54,012 nucleotides of DNA from Rhodospirillaceae bacterium (GTDB lineage: Bacteria > Pseudomonadota > Gammaproteobacteria > Steroidobacterales > Rariloculaceae), in contig JAHEKF010000013.1 of the NCBI GenBank assembly GCA_024638465.1, positions 1 through 54,012 on the forward strand, given 5' to 3'. Under the pieces are notes generated by a model that was not told where the DNA came from, did not search any database, and saw only the letters and a program-made list of their open reading frames with translations. The position numbers and the translations under genes are program-made. The stretch's first letter is position 1. Each line of letters starts with the position of its first letter. Shown piece after piece: positions 16,891 through 24,572 of the stretch.

Positions 16891-17985
16891 TCAGGCACCT
16901 GCAAGCTCGACCGAAACGGCAATCTGCTCCCCACCTCTCCAGATCGTTACTTCGACCGTATCACCGATGGTATATCCATCGAGAATTTCAGTGAGTTCCG
17001 AAAACTCGGTTACCTCGTTACCGTCTACTGCCAGAATGACGTCGCCGAGGAGTACACTTCCTCCAACGGTCGACTGAGTAGCACGAATGCCGACGCGTTG
17101 CGCAGGCGATCCCGGCGCGACCCGCAGGACGAGAACGCCTTCGACCCCCAAGCTGCGCAACAACCGCCGACTAAGCTCGTCATTAGCAGACACGCCAAGC
17201 GCCGGCCGTACGTAGCGGCCATAGGTGATCAGTCTCGGAACGACTCTGTTGATGGTATCCACGGGAACCGCAAAGCCGACCCCCGCGTAGGCTCCCGAAG
17301 GGCTATAGATCGCGGTATTTATGCCAATGAGGCGGCCTGCGCTGTCGATGAGCGGCCCGCCGGAATTGCCAGGATTGATCGCCGCGTCAGTCTGAATCAG
17401 ATGCTCGATCACGCCACCGCGATCGTTGTCGATCGACCGATCCAACGCTGAGATGATGCCGGTCGTTAACGTGTGATCGAGTCCGAAAGGATTTCCGATC
17501 GCGATAACGTCCTGACCGACAAGGAGATCGGCGCTCGAGCCGATCGGAATCGGATCCGGCAGGTCGGCTGGCACATCTATGCGAAGCACGGCCAGATCGT
17601 GCGCCGCGCTCGCTCCGACAAACGTGGCGGGAAAGGTTCGCTGATCCGACAGCCTGACCTGAGCTTCCTGGCTACCGCGTACGACATGGAGATTCGTAAC
17701 GATGTGCCCCCGGTCATCCCAGAAAAAGCCGGAGCCTGTCCCTCGCGGAACGCGCATGACGTTGCGAGTCCAGAAATCCCTGACATGCCGAACGGTAGTA
17801 ATGAATACGACGGACGGGCTGGCCTGCTCGAATATCGAAACCGTTCTTTCCTCTCCGGCGGTGAGCGGCCCGCGAGGCGAGACGGGACGTGGCTGACTGC
17901 TGACCTCCTGGGCGTTCGTCACCCCAGCGGAGATCGCCAGTAGTCCACATACGGCAGCTGCGAAAGCGATTGACTCGAAACGCAT
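16891..17985 (-). CDS. HtrA/DegS-like trypsin-type serine protease with one PDZ domain
   Basis: The 364-residue protein has a signal-like N-terminus (SIAFAAAVCGLLAISAGVTNAQ), then a trypsin-like domain with the full triad: H100 (TNLHVV), D130 (AAHDLAVL) and S208 in PGNSGGPL. A single PDZ domain follows (about 265-360; GVEGVLVLRVAPGSPAQRVGI ... GDVILAVDGNEV). One PDZ and shorter length set it apart from the neighbouring two-PDZ protease. It would act in the periplasm, cutting misfolded proteins or, like DegS, sensing them. It follows the second htrA gene on the same strand after a hairpin, 118 bases apart, and unlike its neighbours has no CTTGAAA site of its own. Confidence 0.9.
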   Translation of the reverse strand: MRFESIAFAAAVCGLLAISAGVTNAQEVSSQPRPVSPRGPLTAGEERTVSIFEQASPSVVFITTVRHVRDFWTRNVMRVPRGTGSGFFWDDRGHIVTNLHVVRGSQEAQVRLSDQRTFPATFVGASAAHDLAVLRIDVPADLPDPIPIGSSADLLVGQDVIAIGNPFGLDHTLTTGIISALDRSIDNDRGGVIEHLIQTDAAINPGNSGGPLIDSAGRLIGINTAIYSPSGAYAGVGFAVPVDTINRVVPRLITYGRYVRPALGVSANDELSRRLLRSLGVEGVLVLRVAPGSPAQRVGIRATQSTVGGSVLLGDVILAVDGNEVTEFSELTEILDGYTIGDTVEVTIWRGGEQIAVSVELAGA

Positions 17986-18040
17986 ACGGCTAATCCTGTT
18001 ATTTTCGGCAGATTACAATAGCTTCTCATACAAACAGAAC

Positions 18041-18083
18041 GAAGCCGCCAGGAGCACGGCATTACCGGACTCCCGACGGCTTC
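18041..18083 (-). terminator. Hairpin between the two htrA genes
   Basis: GAAGCCG (18041-18047) pairs with CGGCTTC (18077-18083), with an inner GGAG/CTCC pairing. It begins just past the stop of the two-PDZ protease on the minus strand; the following tail is only moderately T-rich (GTTCTGTTTG). Confidence 0.5.
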
Positions 18084-18103
18084 AGCTTCGACTCACGGAT
18101 TCG

Positions 18104-19483
18104 TCACTGAATGACGATAAATAACCGTGTATTGTCCCGCAGAATATTCAACGCGATCGCAGAATCGGCTTCTTCTATCGCACTCGACAACTCACGGACA
18201 GATTCTACCGCCATTCTGTTTACCGCCATCACGATGTCGCCCTGGCGAAGACCGTTGCGTGCAGCCGGACTTCCCTGATCGACTCGTGACACCAGAACGC
18301 CCCGGATCTCACCGTACTGGGGATGATTCGGGTCGAGATTCCTGAATTCAGCGCCCTGGAGCTTATCGATGGTCTCGCCACCACCCGTCACCAATCCGGT
18401 GGCCTGACCAATCGTCGCTTCGACTTCCTCGTAGTCACCATCACGGATAAAGGCAATCTGTACCGTTTCACCGAGACGAACGAGACCGACTTTATTGCGC
18501 AGATCTGCCGACCCATCGACCGCATCATCGTTGAACTCGACGATGACGTCACCGGGCACGAGACCGGCACGCTCCGCCGGAGAATCCGGCTCGACCTGAG
18601 TGACGACGGCACCGCGCTCGACGTTCAGATCGAGGGCCTCGGCAAGATCGGGGGTCACGTCCTGAATGATTATTCCCAAGCGTCCTCGCCTGACTTCGCC
18701 GTACTCGAGCAGCTGTTCCATCACCACCGTCACCATGGCCGTCGGTACCGCAAAACCGATACCGACGTTGCCTCCACCAGGCGTAATAATCGCGGTGTTG
18801 ATACCCACCAGATCGCCATCGAGATCGATCAACGCTCCACCGGAGTTTCCGGGGTTTATCGACGCATCGGTCTGAATGAAGTCCTCGTATCCTTCGATAT
18901 TCAGCCCACTCCGCCCGAGCGCGCTAACGATTCCCGAAGTGACGGTCTGGCCGAGGCCGAATGGATTGCCGATAGCTACGACGAAGTCACCGACCTCGAG
19001 ACTCTCGGAGTCGCCTACGTCGATCGCCGTCAGACCTGACGCGTCGATCTTAAGCAGCGCGATATCGGTACCTTCGTCGCTACCGATAAGCTCGGCTTCG
19101 AATTGACGCCGATCGGCAAGCGTAACGGTTATCTCTTCCGCGCCGTCGACGACGTGATGATTGGTAAGCACATAACCGTTGTCAGCATCGACGATCACGC
19201 CCGATCCGGCGCTTCGTTGCGGTACAGATTGAGGCTGATCAGGCATTTCGAAAAAGCGCCGGAAGAACGGGTCGCTCATCAGCGGATTCGAAGCAACCTG
19301 TGCCCGAGCGGTCACCGAAATATTGACGACGGCCGGCGTGACATCCTTTAGCAACGGCGCAAGCGTGGGCTTGTCCGAACTGGCGGATTGGAATGGCCAT
19401 TGAGCCCAGGCAGCAGTGGCAACGAGCAAGAGCAGAGCCGATACGCCCGCCCGCGCTCCGGGGGAAAATCTCGTAATAGTCAT
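18104..19483 (-). CDS. degP: DegP/MucD-type periplasmic serine protease-chaperone (Do family)
   Basis: The 459-residue protein has a signal peptide (GVSALLLLVATAAWAQ), a trypsin-like domain with H110 (LTNHHVV), D140 (GTDIALL) and S214 (PGNSGGALID), and two PDZ domains (about 250-345 and 365-459). The loop with DPFFRRFFEMPDQP is the LA-loop region typical of Do-family enzymes. It degrades or refolds damaged periplasmic proteins at high temperature. Transcription is predicted from a sigma-32-like promoter 33 bases upstream of the ATG, divergent from that of the Hsp20 gene; in E. coli degP is instead controlled by sigma-E and Cpx, so direct sigma-32 control would be a difference. Confidence 0.93.
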   Translation of the reverse strand: MTITRFSPGARAGVSALLLLVATAAWAQWPFQSASSDKPTLAPLLKDVTPAVVNISVTARAQVASNPLMSDPFFRRFFEMPDQPQSVPQRSAGSGVIVDADNGYVLTNHHVVDGAEEITVTLADRRQFEAELIGSDEGTDIALLKIDASGLTAIDVGDSESLEVGDFVVAIGNPFGLGQTVTSGIVSALGRSGLNIEGYEDFIQTDASINPGNSGGALIDLDGDLVGINTAIITPGGGNVGIGFAVPTAMVTVVMEQLLEYGEVRRGRLGIIIQDVTPDLAEALDLNVERGAVVTQVEPDSPAERAGLVPGDVIVEFNDDAVDGSADLRNKVGLVRLGETVQIAFIRDGDYEEVEATIGQATGLVTGGGETIDKLQGAEFRNLDPNHPQYGEIRGVLVSRVDQGSPAARNGLRQGDIVMAVNRMAVESVRELSSAIEEADSAIALNILRDNTRLFIVIQ

Positions 19484-19516
19484 GGGGGCATCTCCGAAAA
19501 TTGTTCGTTGCGGATC

Positions 19517-19545
19517 TAAATAGGGAATCGCCCTGTGTTTTCAAG
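19517..19545 (-). promoter_or_regulatory. Sigma-32-like promoter of the degP-like gene
   Basis: Minus strand CTTGAAA (19545-19539), 14-base spacer, CCTATTTA (19524-19517). The -10 octamer is identical to that of the divergent hsp20 promoter. Confidence 0.75.
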
Positions 19546-19572
19546 GACTGCCAGGACCGGCAGAAATCGCCC

Positions 19573-19601
19573 CTTGAAATTCCGGAGACGGCGCCTATTT
19601 A
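19573..19601 (+). promoter_or_regulatory. Sigma-32-like promoter of the hsp20 gene
   Basis: CTTGAAA (19573-19579), 14-base spacer, CCTATTTA (19594-19601), 38 bases before the chosen start codon. Expected for a small heat-shock protein gene and used here as the reference for the other sites. Confidence 0.8.
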
Positions 19602-19639
19602 AGACCGCATGACCAGTTCAACGATGCGGAGGTATGACC

Positions 19640-20074
19640 ATGCAAGCAGTTCGATATGAGCCGTGGCGCCTTATGTCCCGGTTGCACGACGATATCAATC
19701 GTACGTTCACTGACTGGGGAACAAACGACACGAGCAGCGCGACAGCCGATTGGGTACCGGCGGCTGACATCGAAGAGTACGTAGATCGGTTTGAGCTCTA
19801 CGTGGATATTCCGGGGATTTCGCCAAAGGATGTCGAGATCATGCTTGAAGGCGGCGTGTTAACGCTGGCCGGATCGCGCGAGCACACTCGGCCGAGCGAG
19901 CCAATCTCGCGACATCGCCGCGAGCGCGGTGAGGGCCAGTTTTACCGGCGCTTCATTCTGCCCGACTCCGTCAATGGCGAGAAGGTCGAGGCAAGAGGTC
20001 GCGATGGCGTGCTCGAGATCGTCATCCCGAAGCAGGCCGCTGCGCAGCCAAGGCGAATCAAGGTCGCAGCCTAG
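19640..20074 (+). CDS. Hsp20/alpha-crystallin family small heat-shock protein
   Basis: This 144-residue holdase chaperone has a short N-terminal arm (RYEPWRLMSRLHDDINRTF), an alpha-crystallin domain (DWVPAADIEEYVDRFELYVDIPG ... GVLTLAGSREH ... RRFILPDSVNGEKVEAR) with the typical GVLEIVIPK close to the end, and the short C-terminal extension QPRRIKVAA carrying an I-x-V anchor. It binds unfolding proteins in the cytoplasm. ATG 19640 is preferred over ATG 19634 because GGAGGT at 19628-19633 touches 19634 but is six bases from 19640. A sigma-32-like promoter and a strong hairpin frame it as a single-gene heat-shock unit. Confidence 0.95.
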   Translation: MQAVRYEPWRLMSRLHDDINRTFTDWGTNDTSSATADWVPAADIEEYVDRFELYVDIPGISPKDVEIMLEGGVLTLAGSREHTRPSEPISRHRRERGEGQFYRRFILPDSVNGEKVEARGRDGVLEIVIPKQAAAQPRRIKVAA

Positions 20075-20084
20075 CGGCTGACCG

Positions 20085-20122
20085 AGCGCGAAGAGAGAGC
20101 TCGACGCTCTCTCTTCCGCGCT
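20085..20122. terminator. Long hairpin after hsp20
   Basis: AGCGCG-AAGAGAGAGC (20085-20100) pairs with GCTCTCTCTTCCGCGCT (20106-20122) with a single bulge and a five-base loop. It separates hsp20 from the convergent MotB-like gene; only three T's follow on the plus strand. Confidence 0.7.
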
Positions 20123-20163
20123 TTACCGCGCCACGACCGAGGCCTCGTAGCACCGGGTAGCGT

Positions 20164-20991
20164 CTACAGGCTATGTTCTTTTCCGTCCGCCAGAGATTGC
20201 CTGGTGTCGGTGTCGACGACGTCGATCACTTCGGGCGAATCGAGAAACTCGACTCTCAGCTCTACGCGCCGGTTGGCAGCCCGTCCGTCCAGCGTGCCGT
20301 TATCGGCAATCGGCCGGCTTTGTCCATAGCTGATGGCGCGCAGTCGTTCTTCCGCCAGGCCTTGCGACAGCAAGTATCTTGTCACCATGGTCGCGCGGGC
20401 AGCAGCGAGCTCCCAGTTAGAGTTGAATTCTCCACCTTGTATCGGTCGATCGTCCGAATGACCCTCGACGGAAACGCTCGCCTCCCCGATTTCCTGCAGC
20501 GCTTCTACGAGCTGCGTCAGCATCGAGCGCGCAGAATCTTCCAGATCCGCTTTTGCCGACTCGAATAATATGACGCCCGGAATAACGATCGATACGCCGT
20601 TATCCTTTTGCGTTGCCGTCACCTCGCCTCGAAACCGTTGAGCCACGAGCGCGCCGAATCGCTCTTCTCGGCTGGGCACCCGTGGCGGCTGCAAAGGCTG
20701 CTCTCTCTCCGGTTCAGACAGGACCGGGGCTTCGTCGAGCGTCGTCGCCAGGATCGGCTCGGCGCTGATCTCGCTCTCGGGAGCCAGTTTCTCCTGCGCA
20801 ATAGCAGGTGGCATCTGTTCGATCGCCATTCTTCCCAGCAGAACGACCATCATTGCCAGAATGACGCTGAGGACATCGACGTAGGTCAGCAACCAGCCGT
20901 TGTCAGGCTCATCGGCATCCCAGCCGTACCATGATTCATCGGCACGCAGTGGATTCTCACTCGCAGGATATCTCCGGGGCGGAGAGCGCAT
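20164..20991 (-). CDS. MotB/OmpA-domain stator-like protein
   Basis: The 275-residue protein has one N-terminal membrane helix with a MotB-like channel pattern, NGWLLTYVDVLSVILAMMVV, in which D39 aligns with the proton-binding Asp of MotB. A Pro/Glu-rich linker leads to a C-terminal OmpA-like peptidoglycan-binding domain (FESAKADLEDSARSML ... VEGHSDDRPIQGGEFNSNWELAAARA ... GYGQSRP-type segment ISYGQSRPIADN). It is encoded directly after a MotA-like gene (TGATG overlap), so both form one ion-driven inner-membrane complex. No flagellar genes are near, so a motility role cannot be assumed; gliding, envelope or defence-related stators share this layout. ATG 20991 is chosen over the GTG one codon upstream. 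Confidence 0.85.
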   Translation of the reverse strand: MRSPPRRYPASENPLRADESWYGWDADEPDNGWLLTYVDVLSVILAMMVVLLGRMAIEQMPPAIAQEKLAPESEISAEPILATTLDEAPVLSEPEREQPLQPPRVPSREERFGALVAQRFRGEVTATQKDNGVSIVIPGVILFESAKADLEDSARSMLTQLVEALQEIGEASVSVEGHSDDRPIQGGEFNSNWELAAARATMVTRYLLSQGLAEERLRAISYGQSRPIADNGTLDGRAANRRVELRVEFLDSPEVIDVVDTDTRQSLADGKEHSL

Positions 20992-21797
20992 CACTTCCCT
21001 GCAGCGGCCAGGCTAAGCGTTGAGCGGTTCGGCGGCTCTTCCCAGACGCTCGGCTCGGTCTCCATCAGCTCCCGTATCACCGCCGGGTGCGCGCGTTCGT
21101 AAAGCATCAGTACCGCTTGCATTTCGGTTGCGCCTCGCTTCACGCGGCGCCTGCCAACTTGCTCCAGCTTGCTGGCCAAAGGCTTGAGAAACAAATTCGC
21201 GAGGACCAGTCCGTAGACCGTCGTCAGCATTGCGAAGCCCATCGACACGCCGATGCGGTCGACATCTCCGGAACCAAGACCAAACAGCATCTGCACCAGC
21301 CCGAGCAACGTTCCAAGCATTCCCAGCGTAGGAGAATATCCGGCCATTGCCCGCAGCAGATCGACGGGACGGCGGAAGTGATCACGCTCTTCTGCAATAT
21401 GCCGCTGGAGCGCCAGGATGACCTGCTCGCGAGGAAAATCATCCAGGACCATGCGCGTACCTCGCTTGAGAAGCGGGTCTTTGATACGCACGGAAGCTTC
21501 TTCGGCCGGCCGAATATTGCCGTAGCGGAAATGATTTGCCGCTTGCAGGTACCAATGCAGGTCGAGCGGCTCGCTGCGCTCGGCTTCCCGAGTTCGCCAA
21601 TATCGCTTTACTGCGAAGATCAAAGCCAACAAGGCAGATTCGGAATGACTCAGCCGAGTCGTTAAAAGCGTGCCACCTACGACCAGCCAGAGACCCGCTA
21701 TCACGGCCACCAGGCCCGATTGGGGTATCAGCAACTGAACCAATACGGCAGCGACGACCAACGCCGCTAACAACCCTGTCCAAGCATGACTAAACAC
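20991..21797 (-). CDS. MotA/TolQ/ExbB-family proton channel protein
   Basis: The 268-residue membrane protein has four predicted helices: two at the N-terminus (LLAALVVAAVLVQLLI and LVAVIAGLWLVVGGTLL), a cytoplasmic domain, and the channel pair AGYSPTLGMLGTLLGLVQML and MGFAMLTTVYGLVLANLFL, which carry the MotA-type Pro/Gly/Thr signature. It starts with GTG at 21797 and has a GAGGA-type site upstream. It would form the channel ring around two copies of the downstream MotB-like protein and convert ion flow to movement or force on the cell wall. Without adjacent flagellar or gliding genes its process is unknown. Confidence 0.85.
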   Translation of the reverse strand: MFSHAWTGLLAALVVAAVLVQLLIPQSGLVAVIAGLWLVVGGTLLTTRLSHSESALLALIFAVKRYWRTREAERSEPLDLHWYLQAANHFRYGNIRPAEEASVRIKDPLLKRGTRMVLDDFPREQVILALQRHIAEERDHFRRPVDLLRAMAGYSPTLGMLGTLLGLVQMLFGLGSGDVDRIGVSMGFAMLTTVYGLVLANLFLKPLASKLEQVGRRRVKRGATEMQAVLMLYERAHPAVIRELMETEPSVWEEPPNRSTLSLAAAGK

Positions 21798-21935
21798 TGG
21801 AAGTCCTCATACTCGAGCGATACCTGCAAGATTCAATGCAAGTTACGGACCAACTTCAGCGGTTCCGATGTTTCGCATGGCCGCTTCTACGCATGCGACT
21901 CTGTACCAGTTCAGCTTTTGTATACTCCGAGGCTC

Positions 21936-22886
21936 ATGAAGCTGTTCCGGAACGGTTTGCGTAGTCCCGTCGGCACGCCCGTATGCCGCAAACGAAGGGC
22001 TTGCTGCGGTCGAATCGGTGTAATGTCGATCATCCTTGCCGCGCTGTCCGCCTGCGGATCGCTACCCGTGGTCGACATGCCCGCAGAGGTGCATAGCAGC
22101 CGTATCGACCATCTCGCCATTCACTTTACCGGCGGGGATTTCGCCGAATCCATGCGCTTGTTGACGCAGCGCACGAATATCCCGGTCAGCTCACACTACC
22201 TGATACCCGAGGGTGGCGACCCGAGCTACCCGAGACGCCGCCTGCGGATATATCGACTGGTCGATGAAGAGCGTAGCGCCTGGCACGCGGGCGAGAGCTA
22301 TTGGCACGGCGAAGTGTCGCTCAACGCACGATCTATCGGCATAGAGATTGTGAACCGGGCGCGCTGCGTCAAGCTCGAACCGGACCTGTCGCCGGACATT
22401 CCGGAAAACCAGCGCTGTGTATTTCCCGAGTTCGATCCGGAACAGATTGATCTCGTGATACGGCTCGCACAGGACATACTCGACCGTTACCCGCGAATGG
22501 ACCCCGAGGACATCGTCGGGCATGCCGATATCGCACCCGATCGCAGGTTGGATCCAGGGCCGATGTTTCCTTGGAAGACGCTCTACGAAAACGGTATCGG
22601 CGCCTGGTACGACGACGACACTGTTGGCAAGTACCTGACGGAATTCAGCGTTCGGCCACCCGATCTTATGCTGCTGCAGCGCGCATTGAGCGCGTATGGA
22701 TATCAGATCGAACCGAACGGAGAGAACGATCCAAAAACGCGATTCGTTCTGCGTGCATTTCAGTCGCATTTCCGGCCGTCGAACTGGTCCGGCGCAGCGG
22801 ACGTTGAAACCGCAGCAATTCTGTTTGCTCTTATTGAGAAGTATCGGCCGGACGAGCTGAAAGAGCTGCAGACTGACGACCGCTAG
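21936..22886 (+). CDS. amiD: N-acetylmuramoyl-L-alanine amidase lipoprotein (AmiD-like)
   Basis: The product has a lipobox (ILAALSAC, Cys 40 if translation starts at ATG 21936; ATG 22023 is an alternative just ahead of the hydrophobic segment). The amidase_2 domain follows: DHLAIHFTGGDFAESMRLL with a zinc-ligand His, VSSHYLIPE, SIGIEIVN and the closing VGHADIAPDRRLDPGP with the second His. A C-terminal peptidoglycan-binding helix domain (LLQRALSAYGYQIEPNG ... VLRAFQSHF) completes the AmiD layout. It cleaves the amide bond between MurNAc and the stem peptide, acting from the outer membrane in cell-wall recycling or separation. The expected start is uncertain because the N-terminal arm from 21936 is long and Arg/Cys-rich. 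Confidence 0.9.
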   Translation: MKLFRNGLRSPVGTPVCRKRRACCGRIGVMSIILAALSACGSLPVVDMPAEVHSSRIDHLAIHFTGGDFAESMRLLTQRTNIPVSSHYLIPEGGDPSYPRRRLRIYRLVDEERSAWHAGESYWHGEVSLNARSIGIEIVNRARCVKLEPDLSPDIPENQRCVFPEFDPEQIDLVIRLAQDILDRYPRMDPEDIVGHADIAPDRRLDPGPMFPWKTLYENGIGAWYDDDTVGKYLTEFSVRPPDLMLLQRALSAYGYQIEPNGENDPKTRFVLRAFQSHFRPSNWSGAADVETAAILFALIEKYRPDELKELQTDDR

Positions 22887-23007
22887 CGGGCCGCGTAACT
22901 GCGACACTTTCACCACCGGAAAGTGATGCGATCGTGATCTCCATGTGAGATCTCGGTCGGAAGCTGGCCTCCGTACCAATCACACGCGACATTACGGAGC
23001 CAGACTC

Positions 23008-23712
23008 ATGAAGAACTCGTTTTACGCCGCCGCGGTGGCGGCATCTCTCACGGCTATCCCCGCGGCCCACGCGACCGACTTCGATGTGCAGATCACCAAT
23101 CTCAGTAATGCGATCTACTTCACACCGTTTCTCGCCGCCGCGCATCCCGCTGGCAACAACCTGTTCGTCACTGGCCAACCAGCCTCGGCCAATCTGCAAG
23201 CGATGGCAGAGGGTGGCGATATCAGCGGATTGGAAGCCGATGTAATGGCGCTCGGCGCTACGGTCGTTTCCAATCCTGCCGGTGGGTTGCTGGCTCCCGC
23301 AGCCAGCACCACTTTCAATATGAATACCGACGGCACTTCAAACGACCGCCTGACGATCGTCGCGATGCTTTTGCCGACGAATGACGCATTCGCCGGGCTC
23401 AACGCGATCGAAATCCCGACCGAACCCGGGAGCTACTCGTTCGACGTACCCGCTTACGATGCCGGTACTGAAGCCAATGACGAGCTGCTGACCGGCGGCG
23501 GCGCCCCGGGGGCACCAGGAATGCCCGCGGATCCGGGCGGCCTGGCCGGGACAGGCGGTACGGGTGCGGCAGCCGTCGACACCAACAGCAACGTGCACAT
23601 TCATCGCGGCAGCCTTGGTGACGCAAATGCAACCGGCGGCGGCAGCGATCTCGACAGCAGCGTACACCGGTGGCTGAACCCGGTCGTTCGTGTAACTGTT
23701 ACCGTTAACTAA
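23008..23712 (+). CDS. Spondin-domain exported protein
   Basis: The 234-residue protein starts with a signal peptide (YAAAVAASLTAIPAAHA) and continues with a spondin N-terminal-like fold: FDVQITNLSNAIYFTPFLAAA, ANLQAMAEGGDISGL, and SYSFDVPAYDAGTEANDE. A Gly/Pro-rich segment (GGGAPGAPGMPADPGGLAG) precedes a His-containing VHIHRG end. Bacterial spondin-domain proteins are secreted and mostly uncharacterised; eukaryotic spondins act in adhesion. It is followed 10 bases later by a paralogue and then a two-component system, so the group is likely one unit. ATG 23008 was chosen for its signal peptide and GGAG upstream. Confidence 0.8.
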   Translation: MKNSFYAAAVAASLTAIPAAHATDFDVQITNLSNAIYFTPFLAAAHPAGNNLFVTGQPASANLQAMAEGGDISGLEADVMALGATVVSNPAGGLLAPAASTTFNMNTDGTSNDRLTIVAMLLPTNDAFAGLNAIEIPTEPGSYSFDVPAYDAGTEANDELLTGGGAPGAPGMPADPGGLAGTGGTGAAAVDTNSNVHIHRGSLGDANATGGGSDLDSSVHRWLNPVVRVTVTVN

Positions 23713-23722
23713 GGAGCGCATC

Positions 23723-24466
23723 ATGTCGAGCGAATTCAATTTCAATGCGCGCCTGCCCGCGCTGAGCGTCGCAGCACTGCTCGCCGCCGGCTGCGGCAAC
23801 GATTCTCGGGAACCGCAGATCCCGGTGCCGCCTGCACCACCGCCGGCGATGGCAACGTTCGAGGTCGCAGTCACGAATCTGACCAACGCGCAGCCATTGT
23901 CTCCAATTGCGGTAATCGCCCACCAACTCGGCTATTCCGTATTCGAGATCGGCACCGCTGCGACAGCCGGACTCGAGGAACTGGCGGAGGGTGGCGACAA
24001 TACTGCATTGCTGGCTGAAGCGAACGCCGACGCACTGGTCGCAGCGACCGCCTCCGGAGCGGCACCCATCGGCCCTGGCGGAAGCGAGACGATATCCATC
24101 GAGGTTCTTGAGAGCGAACTACCCGGACTTACCCTCAGTACCAGCACGATGTTGGTCAATACCAACGACGCGATCAGCGGAATCAACAGCGTCGAACTCA
24201 GCAGCCTGGCAACGGGCGACAGTGTCAGTTTGCAGAGCATTGCCTACGATGCGGGAACGGAGGCGAACACTGAGGCGGCCGCCCACATTCCCGGCCCGGC
24301 CGGCGGTGGTGAGGGCTTCAATACAGCCCGTGACGACCTCGCCGACCGAGTCGCAATGCACAGCGGCGTGGTCAGTCAGGATGACGGAAAACTGACATCG
24401 GACCTGACCGGCCAGCATCGCTTCGATAATCCAGTGACAACGACGCGAATCACTCGCATCGATTAG
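23723..24466 (+). CDS. Spondin-domain lipoprotein (paralogue of the preceding gene)
   Basis: The 247-residue protein has a lipobox ending at Cys 24 (AALLAAGC), then a short Pro-rich spacer (PVPPAPPPAM) and a spondin fold parallel to its neighbour: FEVAVTNLTNAQPLSPIAVIA, GLEELAEGGDNTALLAEANA and SLQSIAYDAGTEANTEAA. It would be anchored in the outer or inner membrane facing the periplasm or surface. The two share order and spacing of motifs, indicating tandem duplication followed by divergence in the export signal (secreted versus lipid-anchored). Function unknown; association with the following OmpR/kinase pair suggests an envelope or surface sensing role. Confidence 0.8.
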   Translation: MSSEFNFNARLPALSVAALLAAGCGNDSREPQIPVPPAPPPAMATFEVAVTNLTNAQPLSPIAVIAHQLGYSVFEIGTAATAGLEELAEGGDNTALLAEANADALVAATASGAAPIGPGGSETISIEVLESELPGLTLSTSTMLVNTNDAISGINSVELSSLATGDSVSLQSIAYDAGTEANTEAAAHIPGPAGGGEGFNTARDDLADRVAMHSGVVSQDDGKLTSDLTGQHRFDNPVTTTRITRID

Positions 24467-24475
24467 CAACCCTGT

Positions 24476-24503
24476 GCCGGCCGTTCCGGAGGGAGCGGCC
24501 GGC
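24476..24503 (+). terminator. GC-rich hairpin after the spondin pair
   Basis: GCCGGCCG (24476-24483) pairs with CGGCCGGC (24496-24503). No T-run follows, so it may be an mRNA-stabilising structure or weak terminator between the spondin genes and the response regulator. Confidence 0.5.
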
Positions 24504-24572
24504 CTTCCCTGTGATATTTACGTGAAGTTTTCGGTCTACTGTCGTGACATCGGCTCGTCACAGGTAATCCCT

